In this document: piece by piece, positions 1-5,489 of the stretch
Position numbering within the stretch: the stretch's first letter is position 1
Layout of the letters: every line of letters starts with the position of its first letter
Source: Elusimicrobia bacterium CG08_land_8_20_14_0_20_59_10
GTDB taxonomy: Bacteria > Elusimicrobiota > Elusimicrobia > Elusimicrobiales > UBA9959
NCBI GenBank assembly: GCA_002779045.1
Contig: PEXO01000198.1
Location: forward strand, 1-6,335
Length of the DNA stretch: 6,335 nt
Reading direction: 5' to 3'
Made by a program: the position numbers and the translations under genes
Notes under the pieces: model-generated
The model's database searches: none
Seen by the model: the letters and a program-made list of their open reading frames with translations, nothing else
What the model was told of the DNA's origin: nothing

Positions 1-672
1 GAAGACCACTTCGCTGCGGCCCAGCACATTCATTTTCAAACTAAAGACCCCGTCCGAAACCACGGCATGCACATGGATATGCAGATTTAACGCCCCGCCG
101 AACCGTTGAATGAAGTGAAGCTGGGCCGGCGTCCCGGTGGCGCTTTGGCAGAGAAAGCGATTTATTTCCTCAGCGAATATTCTGGAAAGCCCGCCCGCCA
201 GCGCCGGATCGTGGTTCAGGAAATAGCGCAGCCGTTTGGGAACCACCAATACCCATTGTCTGTAAGGCACAAAGGCCAGCAGCCGCTCCAGGGCCTGGCC
301 GGTTATAATGGCGGAGCGTTTGGCGTCGCAACTGGGGCAGCCCCGGCGTTTGCAGGAGAGGGCTACGAAGACATCGTGCCCGCATTTTGGGCAGCGGAAG
401 CGCACCGCGCCATAGCGCATTACGCCGCATTCAATGAATTTCTCGAGCGCGGTTATTACACCGGGCTGGGGGCGGGGTGGCTGCGAACCGGCCGGGTTTT
501 TCAGCCAGCGCTCGAATTCCTGCAGGTTGTTGAGGACTATCCGGGACAGGGGGCTGCCGGGCGCGCGGGCGCGGTAGCCGGGCGCTTCATGGCCGCCACA
601 GCAACTACGCCCGGGCGCGGCCGGTTTAAAAGCCTGTATTGTTTTAGCAGACAGCCTTTCTTCAGCGCGCAT
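1..672 (-). CDS. IS91-family HUH transposase, N-terminal part (runs off left edge)
   Basis: The minus strand is open from ATG 672-670 to the window edge, giving 224 residues with no stop. Seen in the sequence: a Cys-rich zinc-binding module at about residues 94-115 (CPKC, then SCKRRGC, then PSC, that is C94, C97, C107, C112, C115), a stretch typical of the family (residues 136-150, PYRQWVLVVPKRLRY), and the metal-binding HUH region at residues 194-210 with H198, H200 and H202 in ALNLHIHVHAVVSDG. This order, zinc domain then HUH, is that of IS91/IS801-type rolling-circle transposases, which nick one DNA strand through a catalytic tyrosine. That tyrosine should lie C-terminal to H202, outside the window, so integrity cannot be judged. 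The family is normally about 350-500 residues long. The start is the first ATG; the frame stays open further upstream, and no clear Shine-Dalgarno sequence is seen. No IS91 end has been identified. Confident family call, uncertain start. Confidence 0.88.
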   Translation of the reverse strand, partial: MRAEERLSAKTIQAFKPAAPGRSCCGGHEAPGYRARAPGSPLSRIVLNNLQEFERWLKNPAGSQPPRPQPGVITALEKFIECGVMRYGAVRFRCPKCGHDVFVALSCKRRGCPSCDAKRSAIITGQALERLLAFVPYRQWVLVVPKRLRYFLNHDPALAGGLSRIFAEEINRFLCQSATGTPAQLHFIQRFGGALNLHIHVHAVVSDGVFSLKMNVLGRSEVVF

Positions 673-722
673 GCCGCCCCCCGGGAATTGCGCCCGCGTA
701 AGACTGTGATAATATAGCAGGT

Positions 723-748
723 CAACCCGACAACGGCTTGTCGGGTTG
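723..748. repeat. Perfect 11-bp hairpin upstream of the IS91-type gene
   Basis: CAACCCGACAA at 723-733 pairs perfectly with TTGTCGGGTTG at 738-748 across the 4-base loop CGGC. It lies 51 bases upstream of the transposase start. No T-tract follows on either strand, so it does not look like an intrinsic terminator. IS91-type elements carry hairpins near their termini, so this could be the terminus upstream of the transposase; a REP-type repeat or a regulatory hairpin are alternatives. The structure is certain, the role is not. Confidence 0.6.
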
Positions 749-1021
749 GAAAATGGCAGGCTTTACAGACCGGTTTCGGCCGACCGGACTGAGCCGGGAG
801 AGTAAGAGGGAAAGTGAAAAGGTGGCACCTTTTGATTCAGTTATCTTCTACCTGGGCCTGCAGGAAGCAATTGTAGACAGGGAAGAAGCCGACAAACTGG
901 GCGGGATAATAATTGTTGATTTCCCGCTGCTGAGGTTTCAATGCGGTGTATTATTCCGAAACTGAAGGCGGCCCTGGCCGGATCAGGTTTGTAAGTTTTT
1001 TAGCCCATCAAGTGCGTGTGG
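749..1021. other. Intergenic stretch without a convincing gene
   Basis: No recognisable gene is present between the IS91-type transposase and the lipoprotein gene. A plus-strand frame is open from TTG 738 to a stop ending at 965. Its internal GTG at 823 would give about 47 residues and follows a purine-rich stretch. The product matches no family I recognise, it would start inside hairpin 817-833, and the longer version starts inside hairpin 723-748. I treat it as probably non-coding. The first part is rich in CCGG motifs (about 769-797) and the last part is AT-richer with a short T-run near 999-1004. Confidence 0.4.
817..833. repeat. Small perfect palindrome of REP-like type
   Basis: AAAAGGT at 817-823 pairs with ACCTTTT at 827-833 around the loop GGC. 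Short A-flanked, GGTG/CACC-core palindromes of this form are common as dispersed intergenic repeats in some bacterial genomes, sometimes mobilised by REP-associated (IS200-like) transposases. Membership in such a family is inferred from form alone, with one copy in view. It could also act as a weak bidirectional terminator, since it ends in four Ts on both strands. Confidence 0.4.
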
Positions 1022-1041
1022 AAAAAGGCTGCTGCCTTTTT
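1022..1041 (-). terminator. Terminator-like hairpin at the end of the ankyrin lipoprotein gene
   Basis: AAAAAGGC at 1022-1029 and GCCTTTTT at 1034-1041 form an 8-bp stem with a 4-base loop. The structure begins inside the TAA stop (1042-1040) of the minus-strand gene. Read on the minus strand it is an A-run, a short GC core, then five Ts, the shape of a bidirectional intrinsic terminator. The GC core is only three pairs, so efficiency may be low. Confidence 0.5.
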
Positions 1042-1963
1042 AGAGCCAGTTCTTCTCCACCTGGCCGGAAACGGCGCTATAGGCCTCCCCGGAGTCCACC
1101 CCGGCCAGGCGGGCGTTCAGCTCCAGTTTTTTTCCAGGCAGCTCCACCATCGTGCCTATCACCAGGAGGTCCGCCCCCAGCATCTTCCCAAGTTTTTTCG
1201 CGGAATCCTGGTCCATCAGGCCTGATACCTGCAGTTTCAGTTCGCGGAGCACCTTTTCTATCTCTTTGCGCTCCACCACTTTTAACTTTCCCAGCTTGAT
1301 AAGCTCGGTAGTGACGCGCTCTGACACCACGTTCCCGTCGGCCGAAACGCGCCCGTCCGCGTATGAGAAGCCAGCCACGGCGATGGTCTTGCCGGCGCCG
1401 CTGTAACCGTTAAGCAGAGCGTTGATTATGGGCCCGTATTCGCCGGCGTTCTTCGCCCCACCGGCGGTCAGGCCGGCCTTGGAGGTAATGGCATCCCTTA
1501 TCAGCGAGGCCGCCAGCGTATGGCCGTTCTTCTCCGCCAGTTCAAGCGGCGAGTACATCACTATGCCGTGTATAATGCCCCAAACCTGGTTCGCGCATTC
1601 GCCGCCGCCGGGTTCCGGGTCCGCGCCGTTATCCAGCAGTAGTTTTATCATGGAGATGTTGCCGGCACAGGCCGCGAAGTGAAGCGGCCTGGCCTGCCTC
1701 GAGCTGTTTAGATAGGCCTCCTTGTTCACGTCGGCCCCGCGCGCTATGAGCAGCTTGGCCGCCTCCAGGCGCGAGTTAGCTACCGCCATGTGCAGCGGGG
1801 TAAAATTGCCCCAGGACTTGCGGGCGCCGTTCGGGTCCGCGCCGGCGTCCAGGAGGCTGCGCATCGCGGCGATGTCCCCTTTTTCCGCAGGATGATAAAG
1901 CGCGGGCGCCGCGCAGCCGTACGCGGCCAAACACACCGCCGGAAGAATATTATGTAATTTCAT
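1040..1963 (-). CDS. Putative lipoprotein: ankyrin repeats plus CsgG/FlgO/LpoB-like domain
   Basis: The 307-residue product starts at ATG 1963-1961. The N-terminus (MKLHNILPAV, then CLAAYGC) reads as a short signal peptide with a lipobox-like AYGC and Cys17 as the possible lipidated residue; Tyr at -2 is atypical. Residues about 22-158 form four ankyrin-type helix pairs, with signatures SLLDAGADPN, TPLHMAVANSRLEAAKLLIARGADVN, RPLHFAACAGNISMIKLLLDNGADPE and SPLELAEKNGH. Residues about 192-300 resemble the CsgG/FlgO/LpoB superfamily of envelope proteins: KTIAVAGFSYADG, ERVTTELIKLGKLKVVERKEIEKVL, LGADLLVIGTMVEL. Such proteins work at the outer membrane or periplasm in secretion, flagella or peptidoglycan synthase activation; the partner here is unknown. 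The frame continues upstream to TTG 2101, adding 46 residues, but this would hide the signal peptide, overlaps a candidate promoter and is AT-rich, so I reject it. Only a weak GGA precedes the chosen ATG. Confidence 0.82.
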   Translation of the reverse strand: MKLHNILPAVCLAAYGCAAPALYHPAEKGDIAAMRSLLDAGADPNGARKSWGNFTPLHMAVANSRLEAAKLLIARGADVNKEAYLNSSRQARPLHFAACAGNISMIKLLLDNGADPEPGGGECANQVWGIIHGIVMYSPLELAEKNGHTLAASLIRDAITSKAGLTAGGAKNAGEYGPIINALLNGYSGAGKTIAVAGFSYADGRVSADGNVVSERVTTELIKLGKLKVVERKEIEKVLRELKLQVSGLMDQDSAKKLGKMLGADLLVIGTMVELPGKKLELNARLAGVDSGEAYSAVSGQVEKNWL

Positions 1964-2062
1964 GATTTGTAGTCCGTATAGAAACTCCGTCTTGCAATAG
2001 AATTTGATGAGCGCCAGCACTTCATCCTGCCTTTCGGGGCTCTTAGCCAATACATCGCTATA

Positions 2063-2091
2063 ATGATAGCTTTTCTCGTCTAAGAATCCAA
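2063..2091 (-). promoter_or_regulatory. Candidate sigma70 promoter for the ankyrin lipoprotein gene
   Basis: On the minus strand a -35-like TTGGAT (2091-2086) is followed after 17 bases by a -10-like TATCAT (2068-2063, 5 of 6 to consensus). It lies about 100 bases upstream of the ATG at 1963 and 16 bases outside the left end of the IS1380 element, so the insertion leaves it intact. The -35 is poor (3 of 6), so this is a moderate guess. Confidence 0.35.
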
Positions 2092-2106
2092 ATAGAATCA
2101 AACCAT

Positions 2107-2124
2107 TCCCAAAAGCTCACGTAA
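2107..2124 (+). repeat. Left terminal inverted repeat of the IS1380-family element
   Basis: TCCCAAAAGCTCACGTAA is the exact reverse complement of 3850-3867 (18 of 18). The next base outward (T at 2106 against T at 3868) breaks the pairing, which sets the outer boundary. Inward similarity stops after the 18th base. This is the expected transposase-binding end. Confidence 0.92.
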
Positions 2125-2159
2125 TTTATTGACCTTCGACGAGAAAGCGCCTGCGGGAC

Positions 2160-2178
2160 TTTCACCAAAACGGTGAAA
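2160..2178. other. Subterminal hairpin in the IS left end
   Basis: TTTCACC (2160-2166) pairs with GGTGAAA (2172-2178) around AAAAC. It is followed by As on the plus strand, so it is not a plus-strand terminator. It could shape the leader of read-through transcripts entering the element or be a protein-binding site. Structure seen, role unknown. Confidence 0.3.
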
Positions 2179-2260
2179 AAAACAGGCTCAAACAAGGTGG
2201 TTGTGAAAAACCGGCGAAGTCGGCGATCTTTTTGCCGCAGGGCCTTCAGAAAGAAATAAA

Positions 2261-2304
2261 ATGTACCTCGTAGGCAAAACGTTAATTCAGTCCACGAGGT
2301 ATAT
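2261..2304 (+). promoter_or_regulatory. Leader stem-loop burying the transposase ribosome-binding site
   Basis: The 11-base ATGTACCTCGT at 2261-2271 can pair with ACGAGGTATAT at 2294-2304 (ten Watson-Crick pairs and one G-U) across a 22-base loop. The GAGG Shine-Dalgarno at 2296-2299, nine bases upstream of ATG 2309, lies inside the 3' arm. In a transcript starting upstream of 2261 the stem would hide the ribosome-binding site; one starting in the loop or after it would leave the site free. Several insertion sequences, such as IS10 and IS50, use this logic to block translation from read-through transcripts. That it works so here is inference. Confidence 0.55.
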
Positions 2305-2308
2305 GTAA

Positions 2309-3616
2309 ATGATAACAAAGAATCTTAACGGTTTCAAAATCACGACGACAAAGCAGGCGATAACATCCTTTGCCGGCTTGCCTCTGTTGCTGGGTATGGC
2401 AAAGACTCTCGGGCTGGAAGATGAGCTCAATGGGTTGCCGCTGAAGGAGCGCGCGCGGGGATATAAGCCGGCGGAAAGCGCATTTGCGCTGATGGGATTG
2501 ATCCAATCGGGCGGGGAAGCGCTGGACGACGTGTCTTTATTAAAAGGGGATGAAGGGCTGTGTGAATTATGGGGCGGGATACCGGCCTCCAACACGCTTG
2601 GGGAATGGTTGAGGCGGTATGGTTGCAAGACAGTGCATCAATTGGGGCGTATACAACTGGCGACGGCCGCCAAAGTGGTGCGCGCGTGTAAATTGAGACG
2701 TGCGACGTTGGACGTGGACTCGTTCTTTCTGGAGTCGCAGAAATCGGACGTGGAGATGAATTATGAAGGGCTGTGGGGCTATAACCCCGTGGCGGTGACG
2801 TGTTCGGAGCTGAAGATGCCGATGTGCGGGATCTTCCGTAAAGGGACAGCGTCGCCGATGGCGAATATAGCGGCGTTGCTCAAGCGGGCGATAACGGCGC
2901 TGCCCGGGATTCCGGTGCGTGTGAGATCTGACAGCGCCGGTTTTCAGGCGAAGGTGGTGCGGGTTCTGCAGGATAAGGGAGCGGACTTCACCATCACAAT
3001 GAGGAAGGACGAGAATGTGCTGGACGCGATCTATGGAATCCCGGAAAAGCGGTGGGCGCCCTACAAGACCGGAGCCTGGAAGAACCGCGTATGCGAGATA
3101 GCGGAAGACCTGCATGTTTTCGTGGAAGCCAAAGATCTGCCGGCCTACCGGATGATAGTGATACGGTGGGCGAAAGAAGAGCCGGGGCTGTTTGATAAAA
3201 GCCCGTATGAGTATCATGCGGTGCTTACGAGCCTGGATACCTGGCCGGCGGGGCTGGTGTTGCAGTTCCACCGGACAAGGCAGGATGGTTCCGAGAATGT
3301 GAACAAGGAGCTTTCAGGCGGATTTGGGTTATCAAAGCTGCCGTGCCGGGAGTTTATGGCGAACGCGGCGTATTTCCAGATGGCGCTGCTGTCGTGCACG
3401 GTGGCGGCTGCGTTCAGGCATCTGGTGCTGCCGGAAAGCTGGAGGCACTTTACAATCAAGACGTTGAGATTTCGGATGATCAGGCTTGCCGGAATAGTCA
3501 GCCGCCGTGCGAGATATTTATGGCTGAAGGTGTCGGAGAATTATCCGTTCCGGGAGATACTTGAAAATGCGAGATACAGGCTGCTGTGGTTATCTGTGAA
3601 TATGACTGCGGCGTAG
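2309..3616 (+). CDS. IS1380-family DDE transposase
   Basis: The 435-residue product is full length for the family (about 420-480). It should catalyse cut-and-paste transposition using the 18-bp ends of this element. Visible motifs: first catalytic Asp in TLDVDSFFLES (D135 or D137), the adjoining NYEGLWGYNP block (151-160) characteristic of IS1380-type enzymes, second Asp in VRSDSAGFQ (D208), and the C-terminal Glu in the GSENVNKEL block (E329), matching the family's G-x-E-N-x-x-K-E-L motif. An N-terminal DNA-binding region (about 1-125) precedes them. No frameshift or internal stop is seen. The start ATG follows GAGG with a 9-base gap; the other nearby ATG at 2303 is followed directly by a stop. 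Translation is probably limited by the leader stem at 2261-2304. Very confident in the family, and the active site looks intact. Confidence 0.93.
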   Translation: MITKNLNGFKITTTKQAITSFAGLPLLLGMAKTLGLEDELNGLPLKERARGYKPAESAFALMGLIQSGGEALDDVSLLKGDEGLCELWGGIPASNTLGEWLRRYGCKTVHQLGRIQLATAAKVVRACKLRRATLDVDSFFLESQKSDVEMNYEGLWGYNPVAVTCSELKMPMCGIFRKGTASPMANIAALLKRAITALPGIPVRVRSDSAGFQAKVVRVLQDKGADFTITMRKDENVLDAIYGIPEKRWAPYKTGAWKNRVCEIAEDLHVFVEAKDLPAYRMIVIRWAKEEPGLFDKSPYEYHAVLTSLDTWPAGLVLQFHRTRQDGSENVNKELSGGFGLSKLPCREFMANAAYFQMALLSCTVAAAFRHLVLPESWRHFTIKTLRFRMIRLAGIVSRRARYLWLKVSENYPFREILENARYRLLWLSVNMTAA

Positions 3617-3849
3617 GTCCAATACGCCTGTTGATGAGGTGGAGAGGTATAAAAAACTACGGGAAAGGTCTGTCCCGAAGGAGGCGAATTAAGGGAAAAG
3701 GGCAAATTTAAAGTCCCTGATGGCTGAAAAATCCATGAGGGACAGGAAAATCGGCCGGCAGATGAATTGTCCGGCTGTAATACGGTTTTGAAACGGAAGA
3801 TTTTTTGATTTTCAGTGTCTTCCACGTATCCAAACCGGACTATTGAAAG
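3617..3849. other. Non-coding right end of the IS, with an imperfect stem-loop
   Basis: No gene is visible between the transposase stop and the right inverted repeat. The clearest structure is GTCCCTGATGG (3713-3723) pairing with CCATGAGGGAC (3733-3743), 10 of 11 pairs, with a 9-base loop. It lacks a following T-tract, so termination there would be weak or of another kind. A second small stem (GCCGG 3754-3758 with CCGGC 3771-3775) and a third (GGAAGA 3795-3800 with TCTTCC 3818-3823) follow. They may fold the right end or slow transcription out of the element. Confidence 0.4.
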
Positions 3850-3871
3850 TTACGTGAGCTTTTGGGATAAT
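3843..3871 (+). promoter_or_regulatory. Hybrid outward promoter formed at the IS right junction
   Basis: TTGAAA at 3843-3848 (5 of 6 to the -35 consensus) lies inside the IS just before its right repeat. After exactly 17 bases comes GATAAT at 3866-3871 (5 of 6 to the -10 consensus), whose first two bases belong to the inverted repeat and last four to flanking DNA. Transcription would begin near 3878 and run into the GH13 gene. Outward promoters are known in this family (ISEcp1 drives downstream resistance genes), but here the -10 is completed by the target. Predicted from sequence only. Confidence 0.6.
3850..3867 (-). repeat. Right terminal inverted repeat of the IS1380-family element
   Basis: TTACGTGAGCTTTTGGGA mirrors 2107-2124 without mismatch. 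It doubles as most of the spacer of the outward promoter at 3843-3871, so transposase bound to this end could repress transcription of the GH13 gene (inference). Confidence 0.92.
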
Positions 3872-3902
3872 TCTCTGACCGGAAAACCGGCCCAGAATTT
3901 TG

Positions 3903-3908
3903 TATAAT
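3903..3908 (+). promoter_or_regulatory. Second possible -10 box (TATAAT) upstream of GH13
   Basis: A consensus TATAAT lies in native flanking DNA 36 bases beyond the IS end and 60 bases before the preferred GTG start. No good -35 lies 16-18 bases upstream (3879-3886 reads CCGGAAAA). It may be the remains of the gene's original promoter. If it is functional, the alternative TTG start at 3900 would be upstream of the transcript and could not be used from it. Confidence 0.3.
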
Positions 3909-3958
3909 AAAAATAACTGGGGTTTTGGTGTTTCCGGCATTCCTGACATAATTAAAAA

Positions 3959-3963
3959 AGAGG
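3959..3963 (+). promoter_or_regulatory. Shine-Dalgarno that decides the GH13 start
   Basis: AGAGG is followed by a 5-base spacer and GTG at 3969. The alternative TTG at 3900 has no purine-rich sequence at the right distance, so this site favours the shorter protein. Confidence 0.5.
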
Positions 3964-3968
3964 CCGCA

Positions 3969-5465
3969 GTGCTACGCGCTAATCCGCATCTGATCGAGAT
4001 CAACGCACGGTTATGGCTTAAGACCCTGAGGAAGAAGTATTCCCTGGGTGAGATGACGCTTTCCTCCATCCCGGAGGACGAGTGGCTGGAGCTGAGGCAC
4101 CTGGGCGTGGATGTCATATGGATGATGGGAGTATGGGAGCCCAGCCCGGAATCCGCCAGGATAGCCCTTGCCGACGATAAACTCCTCGCCGAAATACAAA
4201 AGATCTCTCCCGCGCTCGGACGGGACGCTATAGGCCCGTCCCCGTACGCCATTCACAACTATAAGCTCAACCCCGAGCTGGGTCTTGAATGGGAGCTTAA
4301 AGCTCTTAAGGAAAAACTGAATTCCATGGGGATGAAGCTGCTGCTGGATTTTGTCTCCAACCATACCGCCAGGGATAATCCTTTCGTGCATGAATGCCCC
4401 GACTGCTTCATCACCGGTTCCGAAGAAGACGTTAAAGCTCATCCGGACTGGTTCTTTGAAACTGAAATGAACGGCAAGAAAACTTATGTGGCCTATGGCC
4501 GCGATCCCAACTTCCCGGCCTGGACCGATTCCGCCCAGTTCAACTACTTCAATCCCTACACCCGCGAGAAGAGGCTGGAGCTCCTGATGCAGCTTGCCGA
4601 CGTCTGCGACGGCGTGCGCTGCGACATGGTGATGCTGACGCTGAACGACATCCACGAGAGCACCTGGGGCTGGCTGCTGAACAGGAAAGGTTTCAAGAAG
4701 CCCGATGAGGAGTTCTGGGAACACGCCATCCGTACGGTCCAGGAGACGCATCCGGAATTCATCTTCCTGGCCGAAGTGTACTGGGGCCTTGAGTGGCAGG
4801 TGCAGCTGATGGGGTTCGACTACACTTACGACAAGGTGACCTACGACCGCCTGCGCTTCATGGGCGCCGACGAAGTGAAGGGCCACCTGCGCGCGGAAAA
4901 ACTTTATCAGAAACGTTCGGTGCGCTTCATAGACAACCACGACGAGGCGCCGTCCATAGAGGCTTTCGGGCGCGACAAGGCTTTCGCCGCCGCCGTCATA
5001 ATCTCCACCATAAAGGGCCTCAGGTTCTATAACGACCTGCAGCTGGAAGGGCTGCGCCACAGGGTGCCGCTCCAGCTCAACGAGATCTGGGAGCGCAAGC
5101 CGGACCTGACCGTGCGCAAATTTTACGAGAAGCTTCTTAAGATCGTGGACCATCCCGCCTTCCACGGCGGGGAATGGAACCTGCTGGAAGTGTACCAGTG
5201 CGGCCCGCAGAATAATTCAAATAAGAATATCCTGGCCTGGAGCTGGGCGCAGCGGCGTACGATCAAGATCGTGGTGGTGAATTACTCCGCCGCCCCGTCA
5301 ACCGGCATGGTCAAGATCTCCATCAAAAACACCGGCGACAGTACCGCCATTTTCGAGGAAATTTCGGACAGGTTCTTCTCCTTCAGGGCCGAAGACCTTG
5401 CCGACGGCCTGCGCCTCCGGGAGATGCCTCCCTACTCCGCCTACATCTTCGACGTAGAATTTTAA
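3969..5465 (+). CDS. GH13 alpha-amylase-family glycoside hydrolase
   Basis: The protein (498 residues from GTG 3969; 521 from TTG 3900) belongs to the alpha-amylase clan, retaining enzymes that hydrolyse or transfer alpha-glucosidic bonds. All four conserved regions are present (numbering from GTG): DFVSNH at 127-132, GVRCD at 215-219 with nucleophile D219, LAEVYW at 267-272 with acid/base E269, and FIDNHD at 320-325. The N-terminal part (NPHLIEINARLWL, then LGVDVIWMMGVWEPSP) and IGPSPYAIHNYKLNPELG start the catalytic barrel. The C-terminal approximately 100 residues look like the usual beta-sandwich. No signal peptide is seen, so it is probably cytoplasmic, acting on glycogen- or maltooligosaccharide-like substrates; exact substrate and subfamily are unknown. 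The frame is open back to a TGA at 3876, just outside the IS, so the IS does not fuse with it. Expression may now depend on the junction promoter. It converges with the comF-like gene. Confidence 0.9.
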   Translation: MLRANPHLIEINARLWLKTLRKKYSLGEMTLSSIPEDEWLELRHLGVDVIWMMGVWEPSPESARIALADDKLLAEIQKISPALGRDAIGPSPYAIHNYKLNPELGLEWELKALKEKLNSMGMKLLLDFVSNHTARDNPFVHECPDCFITGSEEDVKAHPDWFFETEMNGKKTYVAYGRDPNFPAWTDSAQFNYFNPYTREKRLELLMQLADVCDGVRCDMVMLTLNDIHESTWGWLLNRKGFKKPDEEFWEHAIRTVQETHPEFIFLAEVYWGLEWQVQLMGFDYTYDKVTYDRLRFMGADEVKGHLRAEKLYQKRSVRFIDNHDEAPSIEAFGRDKAFAAAVIISTIKGLRFYNDLQLEGLRHRVPLQLNEIWERKPDLTVRKFYEKLLKIVDHPAFHGGEWNLLEVYQCGPQNNSNKNILAWSWAQRRTIKIVVVNYSAAPSTGMVKISIKNTGDSTAIFEEISDRFFSFRAEDLADGLRLREMPPYSAYIFDVEF

Positions 5466-5489
5466 AGCCCCGCTCACTAATCGTTCTCG

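Larger units (their letters stand above)
2107..3867 (+). mobile_element. Complete-looking IS1380-family insertion sequence, 1761 bp
   Basis: The element is bounded by perfect 18-bp terminal inverted repeats (2107-2124 and 3850-3867) and holds one intact transposase gene (2309-3616). Its length fits IS1380-family elements (about 1.6-2.0 kb). Non-coding ends are about 200 bases on the left and 233 on the right, with no passenger gene. IS1380-family elements usually duplicate 4-5 bases of target, but the outer flanks differ (CCAT left, TAAT right), and shifting the ends by one to three bases gives no match either. The insertion is therefore old, rearranged or atypical. It separates the lipoprotein gene from the divergent GH13 gene without breaking either coding sequence. 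The intact frame and perfect ends suggest it may still be mobile. Confidence 0.88.

Noticed and set aside
430..480. Possible frameshift in the IS91-type gene near the C-run complementary to 468-472
   Set aside because: Recounting the run as five bases keeps residues 54-85 in one continuous frame, so no frameshift is needed.
106..717. Plus-strand open frame of 203 codons at the left end
   Set aside because: It is antisense to the IS91-type transposase, whose zinc and HUH motifs are clear on the minus strand; the plus-strand product has no recognisable motif.
738..965. Small plus-strand frame of 75 codons
   Set aside because: It begins with TTG inside one hairpin and crosses another, the product matches nothing I know, and the frame is short enough to be chance in GC-rich DNA.
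1964..2101. N-terminal 46-residue extension of the ankyrin protein from TTG 2101
   Set aside because: It would bury a signal peptide and lipobox, it overlaps the candidate promoter, and its base composition is AT-rich like a leader.
2567..3271. Minus-strand frame of 234 codons inside the IS
   Set aside because: It is antisense to an intact IS1380 transposase and its product is low-complexity, rich in Arg, His and Pro.
3541..3825. Minus-strand frame of 94 codons at the IS right end, a possible passenger gene
   Set aside because: It half overlaps the transposase, spans the structured non-coding end, and its product has no recognisable domain.
4011..5165. Long minus-strand frame of 384 codons opposite the GH13 gene
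   Set aside because: The plus strand carries all four GH13 catalytic regions; the antisense frame is a by-product of GC-rich codon use and lacks motifs.
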